Shown here: positions 23,575 to 35,528 of the stretch, in pieces
Layout of the letters: each line of letters starts with the position of its first letter
Position numbering within the stretch: the stretch's first letter is position 1
Assembly: GCA_038503035.1 (NCBI GenBank)
Contig: JAVSML010025531.1
Coordinates: 124,001 to 188,000 of the forward strand
From: Crocodylus rhombifer
Taxonomy: Eukaryota > Chordata > Crocodylia > Crocodylidae
Length of the DNA stretch: 64,000 nt
Direction of reading: 5' to 3'
The notes under the pieces: generated by a model
Told to the model about the DNA's origin: nothing
The model's database searches: none
Seen by the model: the letters and a program-made list of their open reading frames with translations, nothing else
Position numbers and translations under genes: made by a program

Positions 23575-24645
23575 CTGCTCTGTCTTAAACAAAAACCTTC
23601 ATTTTTTATGCATCTATCCAGCAACCAGCACAAGACAGCCCCTGTAATGCAGATTATAGTAATAATAAATCCCAACGCTATGGCAAGCTGTTCTTTTTCA
23701 TATCAAAATAATACTACTACAATTTAATTTTTGTAAAATATAAGGTTTTCCTCCCAGAGATATAATTAGATTTAAACAAAGAAGCATATGCTTATAAAGA
23801 AAAAAAGTAAATCGAAACCTAATATCTTTGAACTAACTAATTTGTTGCCATGTGTTCCATTATCATTTTCCTTGTTTTTTTTCTTTCCCTTTCAGCCTGG
23901 TTGTGTACTTTACACACTTCCTCTGTCACAGAAGGATCATTAGAGTATTTAATTAGACCTCTTGTGTATTACCCTTGTTGCTCTTGTATTGGACCCAGTA
24001 AGTTGTGTATGACTCAAACACACCTGTTATGTCTTTTATGTAGTTTTTAAGCTTCTCTAGGTGGAGACTATTTTTGCTTATATTGTATGCAGTGCACAGT
24101 ACAAGAGTGTCCTAAGTTAACTGGGAACTCTGGACACCGCCATCATACAAATAATAACAGATCTCAAATAATTTCACAGGGACTAGTTTACACACATGTT
24201 GTAAAGGTAATTCATCTACATTTTGCATTGTCATAAAATTGATCTGGACATACTGTTGAAGAGCCGGGAAGTCATGTAGATTAAGAGGCTCAAACATTTG
24301 GGAGAATGTTTAAATTACTGTGTTGGAAGGAACTGCACCATTGACCAATAGGAGCAGCAAGATGCACTATTGACCAGTAATGGATGGGATCTCCCTTGTG
24401 TTCCACAGCATGCCCTTCTCTTTCCTGTTGTAGTCTTTCCTTCACCTCACACTGAGCAAGCCTTGTGCCCAATTAGTAGGGGGTATCCTCATTTATAATG
24501 TTGCGTGTTGCTTTGTGCTATGTTCCAGAATGATAAGAGTGCCTATAATGTCTCACAAAATGGAATTTACATTTATTTAAGAATAAAGAGAAAAAATAAA
24601 GCATTTTATAATTCAGTGTGTAGGACACATTTGGGAGCTCACTTA
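23575..24645. other. Unclassified sequence upstream of the CR1
   Basis: Short frames only; none shows a recognisable domain. The AT-rich tract ending near 24,645 is the probable pre-insertion site of the downstream CR1. Confidence 0.45.
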
Positions 24646-24652
24646 TATAAGG

Positions 24653-24913
24653 GGTCTGGGAGCTCAGGTGGTGTTTTCATCGATCCTCCCAGTCTCGGGC
24701 TATGGGCTGAGGAGGGAGAGGAGGATCCACGCAGTGAACCAAAGACTGTGGAGCTGGTGTCATTGGGAAGGCTTTGGCTTCCATGACCACAGCCTGCTCT
24801 TTGGCGAGAGAGGCAGCGAGCTGCTGGGAAGAGATGGCCTCTACCTCTCTCCCCTGGGGAGGAGGCTCTTCTCAGCCAGGCTGGCTGACCTGCTCCACCG
24901 GGCTTTAAACTAA
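24653..24913 (+). pseudogene. CR1 ORF1 C-terminal, SGNH-like esterase segment
   Basis: The frame reads G-A-Q-V-V-F-S-S-I-L-P-V, then V-N-Q..L-W-S-W-C, F-G-F-H-D-H, and ends D-G-L-Y-L-S-P-L-G-R-R-L-F-S...L-N followed by a stop. This is the end of the CR1 ORF1 protein, whose C-terminal part resembles SGNH hydrolases; the family's last block is normally D-x-x-H. Here the position expected to be His is Tyr (TAC instead of CAC), so the presumed catalytic Asp-His pair is broken. The N-terminal part, including the GDS block, is lost by 5' truncation. Confidence 0.8.
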
Positions 24914-24994
24914 GCCCGCTGGGGGATGGGGGGACTACTGCCACTGCTGGCCCGCTGAGCAACCCTTGCAAAGCCAGCAGACCAAGGCACTTAA

Positions 24995-27825
24995 GGGAGC
25001 CCACCCCTGCCCCAGCCCTGGCACAATCTGTGGGCAAGCCAAGAGCCCCCCAAGGGGACACTTGCCTGCCTGTACACTAATGCCAGGAGCCTGGGTAACA
25101 AGCAGGAGGAGCTTGTCCTCCTGCTCAGTGCAAAGAATTATGACGTAATTGGGATAACGGAGACCTGGCAGGACTCCACCCATGACTGGACCACGGGTAT
25201 AGAGGGCTATACCCTGTATAGGAGGGATCGTGTAGACAAAAGAGGCGGGGGTGTAGCTCTCTATGTGAAGGAAAGCTACATGTCCCTGCAAGCTGATGTT
25301 GGCGACCGGCATGGACAGCTAGAGACCCTCTGGGTAAAAATTCGTGGGAAAAACAGCACAGGGGACACAACGGTGGGAGTCTACTACAGACCTCCCACCC
25401 AAAGTCCTGAGCTTGACCAGGAGTTCGCCCGGGAACTGACTGAGGCCGCTTGCTCCAGGACCTTGGTTGCCATGGGTGACTTCAATTACCTGGACATCTC
25501 GTGGGAAGATCACTCAGCAAAATCCGAGCGGTCGCAAAGCTTTCTCTCATGTGTGGATGACCTCTACCTGACTCAAGAAGTCTATGGGCCAACGAGAGGC
25601 AAAGCGCTGCTCGACCTGGTACTGGCTATGGGGGACGATCTAATCGGCGACCTAGTGATCGATGGGAAGCTGGGTGACAGCGACCACGAGCTGATCACCT
25701 TCACCATCCGCCGTAAAGCTGGCAAGTCAGTCAGCAACACAGAAGTCCTTGACTTCAGAAAAGTCGACTTTGACAAACTCAAGAGGTTTGTCGGTCAGGC
25801 CCTCAGGGACCATGACCCCAGGGAGATGGGAGTTCAAGAAGAGTGGTTGCTTCTCAAGGAAGCGATCCTCAATGCACAAGCTAAATCTATTCCAACACGG
25901 AGGAAAGGCAGCAAGAAGGCACAGCAGCCCTCCTGGCTCTCTAGGGACCTAGCAGACCTCCTGCAGCTAAAAAGGAAAGCCTACAAAGGATGGAGGACGG
26001 GATTCACCTCCAAGGAGAATTATTCTGCGCTGGTCCGGTCCTGCAGGGAGCAAACCAGGAAAGCCAAGGCTGCAACTGAACTCCAACTAGCTTCAAGCAT
26101 CAAGGACAACAAAAAGTCCTTTTTCAGATATGTGGGGAGCCGGAGGAAAAGCAAGGGCAATGTTGGACCCCTGCTAAACCAGATGGGGCAACTGACAACT
26201 GACACCCAGGAAAAAGCCAACCTATTAAATAGGTACTTTGCATCAGTCTTTCATCAGTCCCATGAGACGCCCATGCCAGCTATGGGACAGGGAGATCCAG
26301 GTGATGGGGATCCCCTACCGTCCATAAATGCTGACCTCGTGAAGGAACACCTTGAGAAGCTGGATACCTTCAAGTCAGCCGGCCCTGATAATCTGCACCC
26401 CAGGGTACTCAAGGAGATGGCGAGCATCATAGCCCAGCCCCTGGCACGGATCTTTGAAAACTCCTGGCGCTCTGGTGTAGTGCCTGAAGACTGGAAGAAG
26501 GCCAATGTGGTGCCGATCTTCAAGAAAGGGAGGAGAGTGGATCCGGCTAACTACAGGCCCATTAGCCTGACTTCTATCCTGGGGAAGATCTTAGAAAAGT
26601 TTATTAAGGAGGCCATCCTTGATGGACTGGCCCAGGCTAACATTCTAAGGGACAGCCAGCATGGGTTTGTTGCCGGTAGGTCTTGTTTGACCAATCTCAT
26701 TTCCTTCTATGACCAGGTGACCTATCACCTGGACAAGGGAGAAGAGATTGATGTCATATATCTTGACTTCAAAAAAGCTTTTGATCTGGTATCCCATGAT
26801 AACCTCTTGGCCAAACTGGCCAGTTGTGGCCTTGGCTCCACCACGATCCGCTGGCTGGGAAACTGGCTCCGTGGTCGGACCCAGAGGGTTGTAATTGATG
26901 GCAGTCACTCATCGTGGTGCCCTGTGACCAGTGGGGTCCCTTAAGGCTCTGTCCTGGGACTCATCCTGTTCAACATCTTCATTAATGATGCGGACATTGG
27001 AGTCAGGAGTGGACTGGCCAAGTTCGCCGATGACACCAAACTTTGGGGCAAAGCATCCACGCCAGAAGATAGGCGGGTGATCCAGGCTGACCTGGACAAG
27101 CTCAGCAAATGGGCAGACGAGAACCTCATGGTGTTTAACACTGAAAAATGCAAGGTTCTCCACCTTGGGAGGAAAAACCTGCAGCTTCCTTATAGGCTCG
27201 GCAGTGCTATGTTGGATAGCACTACAGAAGAAAGAGACTTGGGGGTCGTCATTGACCACAAGATGAACATGAGCCTGCAATGCGATGCTGCGGCTAGTAA
27301 AGCGACCAAATGCTGGCTTGCATCCATAGATGCTTCTCGAGCAAATCCCGGGACGTCATTCTCCCCTTGTACTCAGCCTTGGTGAGGCCGCAGCTGGAGT
27401 ACTGCGTCCAGTTTTGGGCTCCACAATTCAAAAAGGATGTGGAGAAGCTTGAGAGAGTCCAGAGGAGAGCCATGCGCATAATCAGGGGTCAGGAAAACAG
27501 ATCTTACAATGACAGGCTGAGAGCCATGGGACTCTTTAGCCTGGAAAAGCGCAGGCTCAGGGGTGATCTGATGGCCACCTATAAGTTTATCAAGGGTGAC
27601 CACCAGAATCTGGGGGAATGTTTGATCACCAGAGCGCCCCAAGAGATGACGAGGTCGAACGGTCACAAACTCCTGCAAGACCATTTCAGGCTGGACATAA
27701 GGAAGAATTTCTTTACTGTCCGAGCCCCCAAGGTCTGGAACAGTCTGCCAGCAGAGGTGGTTCAAGCACCTACATTGAACACCTTCAAGAGTAAATTGGA
27801 TGCTTATCTTGCTGGGACCCTATGA
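24995..27825 (+). pseudogene. CR1 ORF2: endonuclease-reverse transcriptase, one stop and one frameshift
   Basis: The open frame starts after a stop at 24,992-24,994. The endonuclease shows T-N-A-R-S (25,079), I-T-E-T-W, G-G-G-V-A-L-Y, Y-R-P-P, G-D-F-N, L-L-D-L-V-L and S-D-H (25,679-25,687), all key residues present. The reverse transcriptase shows N-Y-R-P-I-S-L, H-G-F-V-A-G-R-S-C, L-D-F-K-K-A-F-D (motif A, 26,765) and F-A-D-D (27,023-27,034), also intact. Two lesions disable it: TAA at 26,942-26,944, where the family has Gln in G-V-P-Q-G-S, and loss of one A in an A-run near 27,307-27,309, which shifts the frame. The C-terminal part then reads cleanly from 27,310 to the stop at 27,825. No in-frame ATG precedes the endonuclease, so the native start is uncertain. 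Confidence 0.9.
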
Positions 27826-28000
27826 CCCCAGCTGACTTCCTGCCCTTTGGGCAGGGGGCTGGACTCCATGATCTCCCAAGGTCCCTTCCAGCCCTAATGT
27901 CTATGAAATCTTCTTCCAGACAAAAACAAATGCACACTTACATATTGGGATTTGTTTTCAATACAAAATCCATCTAAGCTTAAATGTACTTCATCTATTT

Positions 28001-29812
28001 TCATAGTTTCACGGTTGGTAGGGTCGGAAGGGACCTAAGCAGGTCATCTAGTCTGACACCCTGCCATGGGCAGGAAAGAATCCTGGAGTCAAACAGCCCT
28101 GGATAGGTGACTGTCAAGCCTCCTTTTGAAGATCCCCAGGGTAGGGGCAAGCACCACTTCCCTAGGAAGTTGGTTCCAGCTCCAGCTGCCCTGACTGTGA
28201 AGTAGTGCCTCCTGATGTCTATCTTGAACCTACTCTCAGTCAGCTTATGGCCGTTATTCCTTGTAACTCCTGGTAGTGCTCAGGGGAACAGGGACTTTCC
28301 CATTGCCAGCTGGTTCCCCTTGGCAAGTTTATAGACAGCCACCAGATCCCCTCTCAGCCCTCTTTTGTGGAGGTTGAACAGGTTCAGGTCTCATAGTCTC
28401 TCCTTGTAGGGCCTGCCTTGCTGCCTCCTGATCACATGAGTGGCCCTCCTCTGGACCCTCTTGATGCTGGCCACATCTCTCCTAAAGTGCAGTGCCCAGA
28501 ACTGCGGCCTGACCAATGTCATATAGAGGGTGAGGACCTGCTCATGATGCATCTGTGGATGCATGACAAGGTGTGATTAGCCTTCCTGACTGCATCCCCA
28601 CATTGGCGGCCCATGTTCATCTTGGAATCAATACTGACTCCAAGATCCTTTTCTGCCTCTCTTCTGACAAGAAAGGAGTTCCCCAGCTTGTAGGTATGCT
28701 GCTGGTTTTTCCTCCCCAGGTGCATCACCTTGCACTTGTCAGTATTGAAACCCATCCAATTCTCATCTGCCCACCCCTGTAACCTGTCGAGATCTAGTTG
28801 TAGCCTGTCCCTCTCTTCTAGCATGCTCACTTCTCCCCACATTGGTCATCTGCGAATTTGAACAAGGTGCTTTTCACCCCCTTGTCCAAGTCACCAATGA
28901 AGATGTTGAACAGTGCAGGTCTGAGGAGAACCCCATTGCTCACATCCCTCCAGGTCAAAAATGACCTGTCCACCACCACTCTCTGGGAGTGGCCCTCCAG
29001 CCAATTTGTGACCCATTTGACTGTGTAGGTGTCGGCACAACAGTTGCCTAATTTTTTTAATGAGGATGGGGTGAGACACAGTGTTGAAGGCCTTCCCGAA
29101 GTCCAGAAAAACTACGTCTACCGCAATACCTGCATCCAGGGCTTTTGTGACCAGGTTGGTCTGACAGGACCTGCCTCTAATGAATCCACGTTGATTGCCT
29201 CTAAGCATAATCTCCCCTGCTGGTCCCTTACATATGTGCTCCTGGATAATTTTCTCAAAGAGCTTCCCCAGGACCATGGTAAGACTAATGGGCCTATAGT
29301 TTCCTCAGTCCTCTTTCCTCCCTTTTTTGAAAATAGGGATCACATTGGCCCTTTTCCAGTCCTCTGGCATCTGGCCAGAGCACCATGAGTAAAGCTGTGC
29401 CAGGGTCCTGGAATGACCTCTGCCAGTTCCCTAAGCACTCTGGGGAGGAGATCATCAGGACCTGCTGATTTGAACACATCTAGTCCCTCCAGAAGTTCCG
29501 TGACTAAGTCCTCTCTGACGCTGGGCCTGGCTGCACCTCCTGTGGGTCCATCTGGTATCCCAGTGGGGGGGATGTCCCTGTCTCTACTCAGAAAAATGGA
29601 AGCAAAGGATCTGTTAAAGAGATTAGCTTTGTTGCCTGGTGCTACCACCAGATTACCAACCATGTCCTGCAGAGGCCCCACGTTACTTGGTACCTTCTTT
29701 TTACCCCCTATGTATTTAAAAAAGGACTTCTTAGTATCCTTGATCTGGATCGCTAGTCCCAGTTCCATCTCTGCCTTAGCCTTCGTAACAGTCCCCTTTC
29801 AATCTCAAGCAA
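28001..29812 (-). mobile_element. CR1 LINE, 5' truncated, older copy
   Basis: This copy is in opposite orientation and lies tail to tail with the preceding CR1. On the minus strand it starts within the endonuclease/RT linker (pattern I-K-D-T-K-K-S-F-F-K-Y-I), shows F-K-S-A-G-P-D, G-F-I-R-G-R-S-C, F-L-D-F-G-K-A-F-N (Asp changed to Asn at the last motif A position) and F-N-T-D-K-C-K-V-M-H-L-G, then the typical 3' UTR and an ACTATGAAAA tail. Several frameshifts and stops split it into at least three frames, so it is clearly older than the neighbouring copy. Confidence 0.9.
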
Positions 29813-31917
29813 TGAAGGTATAATGGTGAGGGCCCCTCCCTTCCATTTTCTTTTTAGGGAAGTTGGAACAGGTACATACCATACTCACAATTACTTTTGG
29901 TGCAGGGTTCTTTATCCAGAAATATCACAGAATGCTGTGTAGAATGTGTAAATATAATTTGCTTGTGTTAACTGTGTAAAAGAGCAAGGTATTTAAGAAT
30001 ACACCTCGTTTTAAGAGCATGAACACTTTCCCAGAAGTCCTTCCAGAAATGATTAACTGTGATCAGCTCGGCAGTTAATATGACTTTACAATTTGTGTCA
30101 GGCATGCTTGATTTTTGCATGGTGGCTTCCACATTTTTGAATATGATGCATTGTTTGAGTGTAGCTAAAGCTATTTTTCCATAAAAAAAAGAACATGTGA
30201 ATCCACTTTCAAGAGTGTTCCAGAAATAAACTTCCACCCCGCAGTAGTATAAATCACTAGAAAAGAGTTCTTTCAAGCACTGCCACATCATTCTTTCCTT
30301 ATATTTCTCCTTTCTCTCACTTGTAGTTATCAGAGTACATCTCATTAAACACAGTTTTCCTGGAACAGCCTTGACTACAATAAAGGCTATAGCAGAAGAC
30401 ACAATATATCAATAGAACTACTTTTGATTAAAAAAAAAAAAAAAAATTCTGGAATAAAAATAGGGATAATGTAATGTAATATAATGTAATATAATAATCT
30501 ATTATTATGTCAGTTCCACTGGCTGGGATAGTGGAGCACTTTTTCTTTGGTCCTCCTTACACATTTTGGATTGGCTATAATTCCTAGGCAGGTTACACTC
30601 CTTGCGCTCAGGTATGCACAAAGTATTCAGTGCTGGGTAGTACTTGATGGGAAAGAAGATGCTTGGGCTTTGTCTGTTGACCAAAGTAATGCAGGTGCTA
30701 TCTAAGCCTAATTTGATCTGTTTTTAAATTATCATATTATTTTACAGTAATTCAGTACTATATTTATTATATAAAATCTCTAAATATAATTTGTTCTTTT
30801 AAGTGTACTTTCCCTCCAAAAATGTGGCAACCCAATTTGTGCACTCAGAAAGATCCATGTGCCTACTATTTCCCTTTTTTATGCAGGAAAATAGGTAGGT
30901 CTTTGTTTAAAAGCCTTGCTAGAGAACCTGCGTGATGGCTGGTAGTCGCATCTGAGTAAAATGAGTGCCCTCTCACTTAGTTCTTTACTATCAGGAATGT
31001 TACAATAATGCTGGTGCCACTTTGGGAAACCAAAGGAGTCTGTTTAGTGTGAGCAGAATTGTGAAACCTTTATACATTAGACAACAGTATTAAAAGCTTT
31101 GTAGGCTTCAATCTTTTAATTGACAACAAACAGATAGGCAGGAAGAGGCATTTGTTTTACCCGGTTGTCATCTTTGTGATAACCTTCACAGTATTTTCTT
31201 TCTCTCTTGGCAAATTCTAGCCACTAGCTAATTTGCAAGTGCAAAATCAAACACCTGGCCATTAGTTATAGTACATGGTAATCCAGCTATAGAAGGCAGC
31301 TATTCAAGCTACTGGATATGTTTAGAATGTTTATTGGATATGTTTAACAGTCAAAATGCATATTGCACACCCAGTGCTCTCCTTTGTCATCTTTCTAAAC
31401 TTTTCCTCCTCCTTTCCCCCTGTATTCTATAGAGTTGTGAATGTTGTGTCAAAAACTTGGTTGAAATTAGCCAAACATCATGAACTAATTAATTCGGATA
31501 TTAAGACAGCCTCCATCTTTACTGGGAAAATCTACCAACCCTCCAGTGATTGCTGTGTCACTCCCTGTGGATACAACTGAGCATTACCATTTTCATTCCC
31601 ATCTTTCTGCCTTATGATTAGAGTTTGTGAACTGAAATATTGTTTTCCAAACACTTTCTAAATTAAGAGTGTGTACAACAAAGGACTGTAACCAATAAAC
31701 AAATGTTTCAGTCATGTTTGTCAAACCTATAAGTTCTGGTTATAGAAAGCAGCTGTCAAGGGTAGTCAGGAATAACGTTCATTGACTGCAAGTCACATTT
31801 CCTCTTTTAGCAATGACTGGAATAAATATTAAATAAACTCATGGAAGATATAGGTTCTCATTTTCACTGAGGTTTCTTTCAATTATTTATGGTGTAAAGG
31901 CTACCTTTATGTAAATG
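29813..31917. other. Unclassified AT-rich sequence
   Basis: A poly-A tract lies at about 30,431-30,447 and a short TAATG-type microsatellite at about 30,463-30,497. A 144-codon minus-strand frame at 29,968-30,402 has no recognisable domain and lies in AT-rich DNA, so I leave it as chance. Confidence 0.45.
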
Positions 31918-32077
31918 AAATGGTGTAGTAGCGAAGCTGTTAAGATATGATTCTGGAGGTGTGAGTTCAAGCCCTGCTCTAGATTCATGCTAAATGCCAC
32001 TCCCACTTGACCCACCTGTAAATGGGTACCTGGTCTGTTGGGTTTGGGAGTAAAAGGCAGATAGATGTGATGCTTGC
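31918..32077 (+). mobile_element. tRNA-headed SINE relic
   Basis: The start resembles a tRNA gene: a degraded A box (TAGCGAAGCTGT) and about 45 bp later a B box-like GAGTTCAAGCC. It continues as a non-tRNA body (CTGTAAATGGGTACCTGGTC, GTAAAAGGCAG) typical of SINEs rather than a mature tRNA. It ends exactly where the hAT terminus CAGGGGTGGG begins, so its 3' part was probably cut off or displaced. Confidence 0.6.
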
Positions 32078-33060
32078 CAGGGGTGGGCAATTATTGTGGC
32101 TTAACAAGTTTTGGTGAGCTGCTGAGGGCTGCAAAGGTGGCCCCAACCTTTGACAGGTGCCCCGCCGCCAGTTGCCATCTTGGGAACAAAAGTCCTGCCC
32201 CCTAACCCTTAACTTATGCCACCAGAAATCCCTCCCCTTGCCCCCAGAAGTACTCCTTTTGGGAAGAAGATTTGCCATCTTGGAACTGGAAAAAAGTTAT
32301 ATACCAAAAATCAAACATCCACAATAACGTATTTTAATTTTATTAAAAAATATATTTTTGTTCTGACTTGTGTGTGTTTGCTTTGTGTATATAGAATTGA
32401 TTGCGTAGTAGCTCAAAATGAAATCTTACTCTTGTATATTGCAGGGGTGGGATGTAGAGGGGTGTGGTGAGTATAGGTGGGTGGGTATGGGGCTCATGGA
32501 TGGGATGTGAAGGTGTGTGTGTGCATGTGTGTATATGTGGGGGTAGGAGAGCATGGGGGAATATGTGGGTGGGTATGGGGTTTGTTGGAGGCTGTTGGGT
32601 GTTTGGAGGGGAAGGGTGGCTGAGGGTGTGTGTGTGGGTGCATGTGTGTAATGGGGTGTACCTAGCAATAAGTGGGGCTCCCTCCAGAGGCATGTGGGTG
32701 TGTGGGGGGGTTCAGGTTTGTGGGTGGATGTAGGAGAGGGTGTGGTTGTGGGATTTTTGGGGGAGGGTTTGTGGGTATGGTGGGGTGTACATGAGTCCTG
32801 CCCCCCAATGTGTATCCCCCTGAGCTGGTCAGCACCTGCCCTGAACTCCCCATACCCCACAGCAGCCCAGAGCCTGAACACCCTGTGGTACCTCCCCACC
32901 AGCACACAGCCAACAGCATACAGCCCCAGCCCCAGCCTCCTGCATACCTGCTCCACACTGCTTGAACATAATGCATCCTGCTGCCCCCTGGGCATGCAGC
33001 AGGGCTGGGGCAACTCCGTAGCTGGGACTGCCTTTCTAGTGGCATTCCAGTGTGAGAGCA
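32078..33060 (+). mobile_element. hAT element with GT-rich interior, copy 1
   Basis: The left terminus CAGGGGTGGGCAATTATTG is a hAT end. The next ~250 bp match 40,617-40,880 over phrases such as GTTTTGGTGAGCT, TTGCCATCTTGGGA, TTTGCCACCAGAA-like, AGAAGTACTCCTT and TATACCAAAAATCAAA. From about 32,440 to 32,790 the sequence turns into GT/GGTGTG-rich degenerate satellite. Ca-rich unclassified sequence follows to about 33,060. I could not find the right terminus or a matching target duplication, so the right boundary is approximate. Confidence 0.65.
32440..32790. repeat. GT-rich degenerate satellite inside hAT
   Basis: A run of TGTGGGTG- and GGGGTGTG-like words without a fixed period. The complementary strand yields His/Pro/Thr-rich frames of over 100 codons, which are artefacts of this composition. 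Confidence 0.75.
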
Positions 33061-34200
33061 TGGCCTTGCTTACCCCAGCTTGCTTCTGATTGGTGGATGG
33101 GCTCCATCAATTGGAATTGCAGAATCTTGATCCCAGAACTCCTCTGGAGCTCAAAAGGTAAGTCTTTTACATATATATGTAATTTATATGTTATGAACCT
33201 CACCATAAGCTGGGGGTGCATAGGACATCAAATTGATTTTCTTGTATTTGTTTCGCTGATACAGTGTGTGTGGTCTTTCACTGATATGGCATGTGTTGCA
33301 AAGGGCTATTTGTACTGTGGCCAGACTGGAGAAAAATCTATGGCCCCAGCAGTCGGGCCTAGCAGAATTGGCAGGAGGGTTGATTTCTGAAGATACTGGT
33401 AGAACTCATGAGAGGTTTATATACTATACATATCTAATACACCGCACAGGCACACTTTCCTTTTTCCTAATTCAGAAATCATTTTTGTCAGTCTCTGTAC
33501 CAAACCCCATCCCCAATTAAAATAATAAAACCTTGAAAATTGGGCGGTTCAATGCAAGGCTTAGTTCTGTTGTTTTCAACTAATATGTTGTCTTTGACTG
33601 TAACTCATTGAAATGCACAAACCACATAGCACAGAACAAAGAGAACTCTTGCTGTGAGTTTTCACAGAAGTAGAAAAGAAAAGAAATCAGAGATTTAAAA
33701 TATCTATTAACATTTTTGTATAAAGAATTAAGAATAGAATGTCTGCTTCAGACTCATGAAAATTATACAAATAAGATGCAAGTGTGTTACTGAGGCAAAA
33801 AAGTGAAGGACTACGCAATATTTTCTGTAACCAGTTTGTAAATTTTAACTATTCCATCAGCCTTTACATAACCCCATATAAGAAGGAATACATTTGATGA
33901 AAAAAGGTATAAGATCAAACAAACATACATATTTTTGAAGCCCTCAGAAAGGACTTGATATATACTATGAAAAAGGCATCTGAGGTATCCTTTTGACCTA
34001 AGCATAACACTGTGTTCAGTACACCTGGATCTAAATATTACCAGGAACATTATAGCCATATTCAGTATCTCCATATTCAGATGAATAGAGTAGTATAGAA
34101 AGTGATCTTTTTAAATGTCAAGATATACAATAAAGAGAGGCTTTTTCTATCCATTGTTATGTGTATTATAGTAGTGCCCTGTAGCCTCAGTAGGCAGTAT
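33061..34200. other. AT-rich sequence, nothing recognised
   Basis: No gene or transposon signature was seen. Confidence 0.45.
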
Positions 34201-34344
34201 GGCTGCATTCAGAAGATCACATAGATGCTGTATTTGGCACCGTAGACCCGTCTGCAGTACTATAAACCACACATGCAGGCATTCTCTGCCTTGCTACCTT
34301 GCAGCACAAGGGCATTTTTGTGTTGACCTTGGGAGATCCCATGG

Positions 34345-34695
34345 TCAAAAAAGCCCATGCCAAAAAAAAGTGGGGTGGCGCACATGGTAGCAGCATGTGC
34401 TGCCCAAAACCAGAGCCTAGCCAACAGGAGCCATGCTCCAGCTGCCAGCCAGGCTCCCAGCTGTAGGAGCACTGTGGCTGTAGCTCCCCAAGACCCCCCA
34501 GGGCCCAAGTAAGGCTGCTGGGGCCAGCACAGTTGCTGGCCCCAGCCTCCCTTACCCAACCTGGGGTAATCTGTTGCACACCAGAGCGTGCGTGGCGCAG
34601 GCATTCTCTGGGGACAAGTAGCAGTGGCACAAGGTGTGCCACTGCTTCTTGTCCCTGGGGAAACAAATGTCCATGCTTGTGTGGATGTGGCCTAT
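34345..34695 (+). mobile_element. MITE family shared with 39.6 kb, copy 1
   Basis: About 330 bp match the insertion at 39,590-39,878. Shared stretches are GGAGCCATGCT-like, CCAGCCAGG, GGGCCC, GTAAGGCT, GGCCAGCAC, GTGCTGGCCCCAGCCTCCC, GTGCCA(C/T)TGCT and TGTCC(A/C)TG. The right side ends in TGCTTGTGTGGATGTGGCC, which is the complement of the ACATC-ACACAAG terminus type of the other MITEs here. The left end is uncertain and may extend to about 34,213 (GATCACATAGATG). Confidence 0.65.
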
Positions 34696-34745
34696 ATAGT
34701 TATGTAGGATGACATCATCTGCCCCTTAGAGCTTTGAACCTATAG

Positions 34746-34770
34746 TCACACACACAGACACACACACACA
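34746..34770. repeat. (AC)n microsatellite
   Basis: A short AC run with one GAC interruption. Confidence 0.85.
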
Positions 34771-35528
34771 GATGCTTAACTTTATGCATTGTCCATTGTC
34801 CCATATTCATTAATCAATATATAATCTGAAATACTTGTACAAATCTTTGCAGCGATCTTTGACCTTAGTTTATGATATCCTTCCTTTTTCACGTCCTTGT
34901 GACAAGATATTTAGCATAATTCACAGGTTTGTTGGAATCTAACAGTCTGTGCCATGAGCACTTCTGCTATGGCCTTGACCTTGTGATCTTCCATGGACCT
35001 TCACATCTATACCACCCCTTATAATTCATGACAGAATATGCAAAATGAATGAGACAACTAAAGAGAATAAGAAGAATAGGTGTAAAACTACTATTAATAC
35101 AAACATATGAAAAATATGCTTTTAATCTGTAATTATAGAGCAGCACCTTGAGGGGATGAGAGGAGGATTTACATTATTGGTTTTAGTAAATTAAGAGAAA
35201 TAATCAAATCACTTGCAGTAGTTTCAGCTTCCCACCTTCCTAACCATCATTACCTAGCAACATTCTGTGGGTACTGCAGAAGACCATCTTAAGTGTGTGC
35301 GTGCGTGTGTAACAGAGATGTATTCATAATTGTGGGGGTGGGGGTAATTCCATGTTTTAGACAGAAGTACCTTTTGGAGAAACATGCTGGTGGGCTATTG
35401 AAGTTGGTATCATTAACAGAATGATAGGCAATTGATGAAATACAGTTTATTACTAAGATTGAGAAAGGTTGGAAAAGGTTTTGAAGGTAAAGACAAGGTG
35501 CTTGTCCTTATATTTGTTTGTATCTCTT
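34771..35528. other. AT-rich sequence, nothing recognised
   Basis: There is a small GT run at about 35,297-35,311. No gene or repeat was identified. Confidence 0.5.

Larger units (their letters stand above)
24650..27915 (+). mobile_element. CR1 LINE, near-complete ORF2, 5' truncated in ORF1
   Basis: This is the best preserved element in the window. It begins inside the end of ORF1, continues through a short GC-rich linker, carries almost all of ORF2 (endonuclease plus reverse transcriptase plus C-terminal domain), and ends with the CR1 3' UTR (CCCTTTGGGCAGGGGGCTGG, GGTCCCTTCCAGCCC) and a TCTATGAAATC tail. CR1 normally lacks poly-A and ends in short tandem octamers, as here. Only one nonsense change and one single-base frameshift interrupt ORF2, so it is much younger than the other CR1s here. 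A second CR1 in opposite orientation begins about 85 bp beyond its 3' end. Confidence 0.93.

Noticed and set aside
31918..31985. Possible tRNA gene
   Set aside because: A- and B-box-like motifs exist but the sequence does not fold into complete arms with an acceptor stem, and it continues as a SINE body.
32426..33061. 211-codon His/Pro/Thr-rich minus-strand frame
   Set aside because: Half of it is the complement of a GT-rich satellite inside a hAT element; the rest shows no domain.
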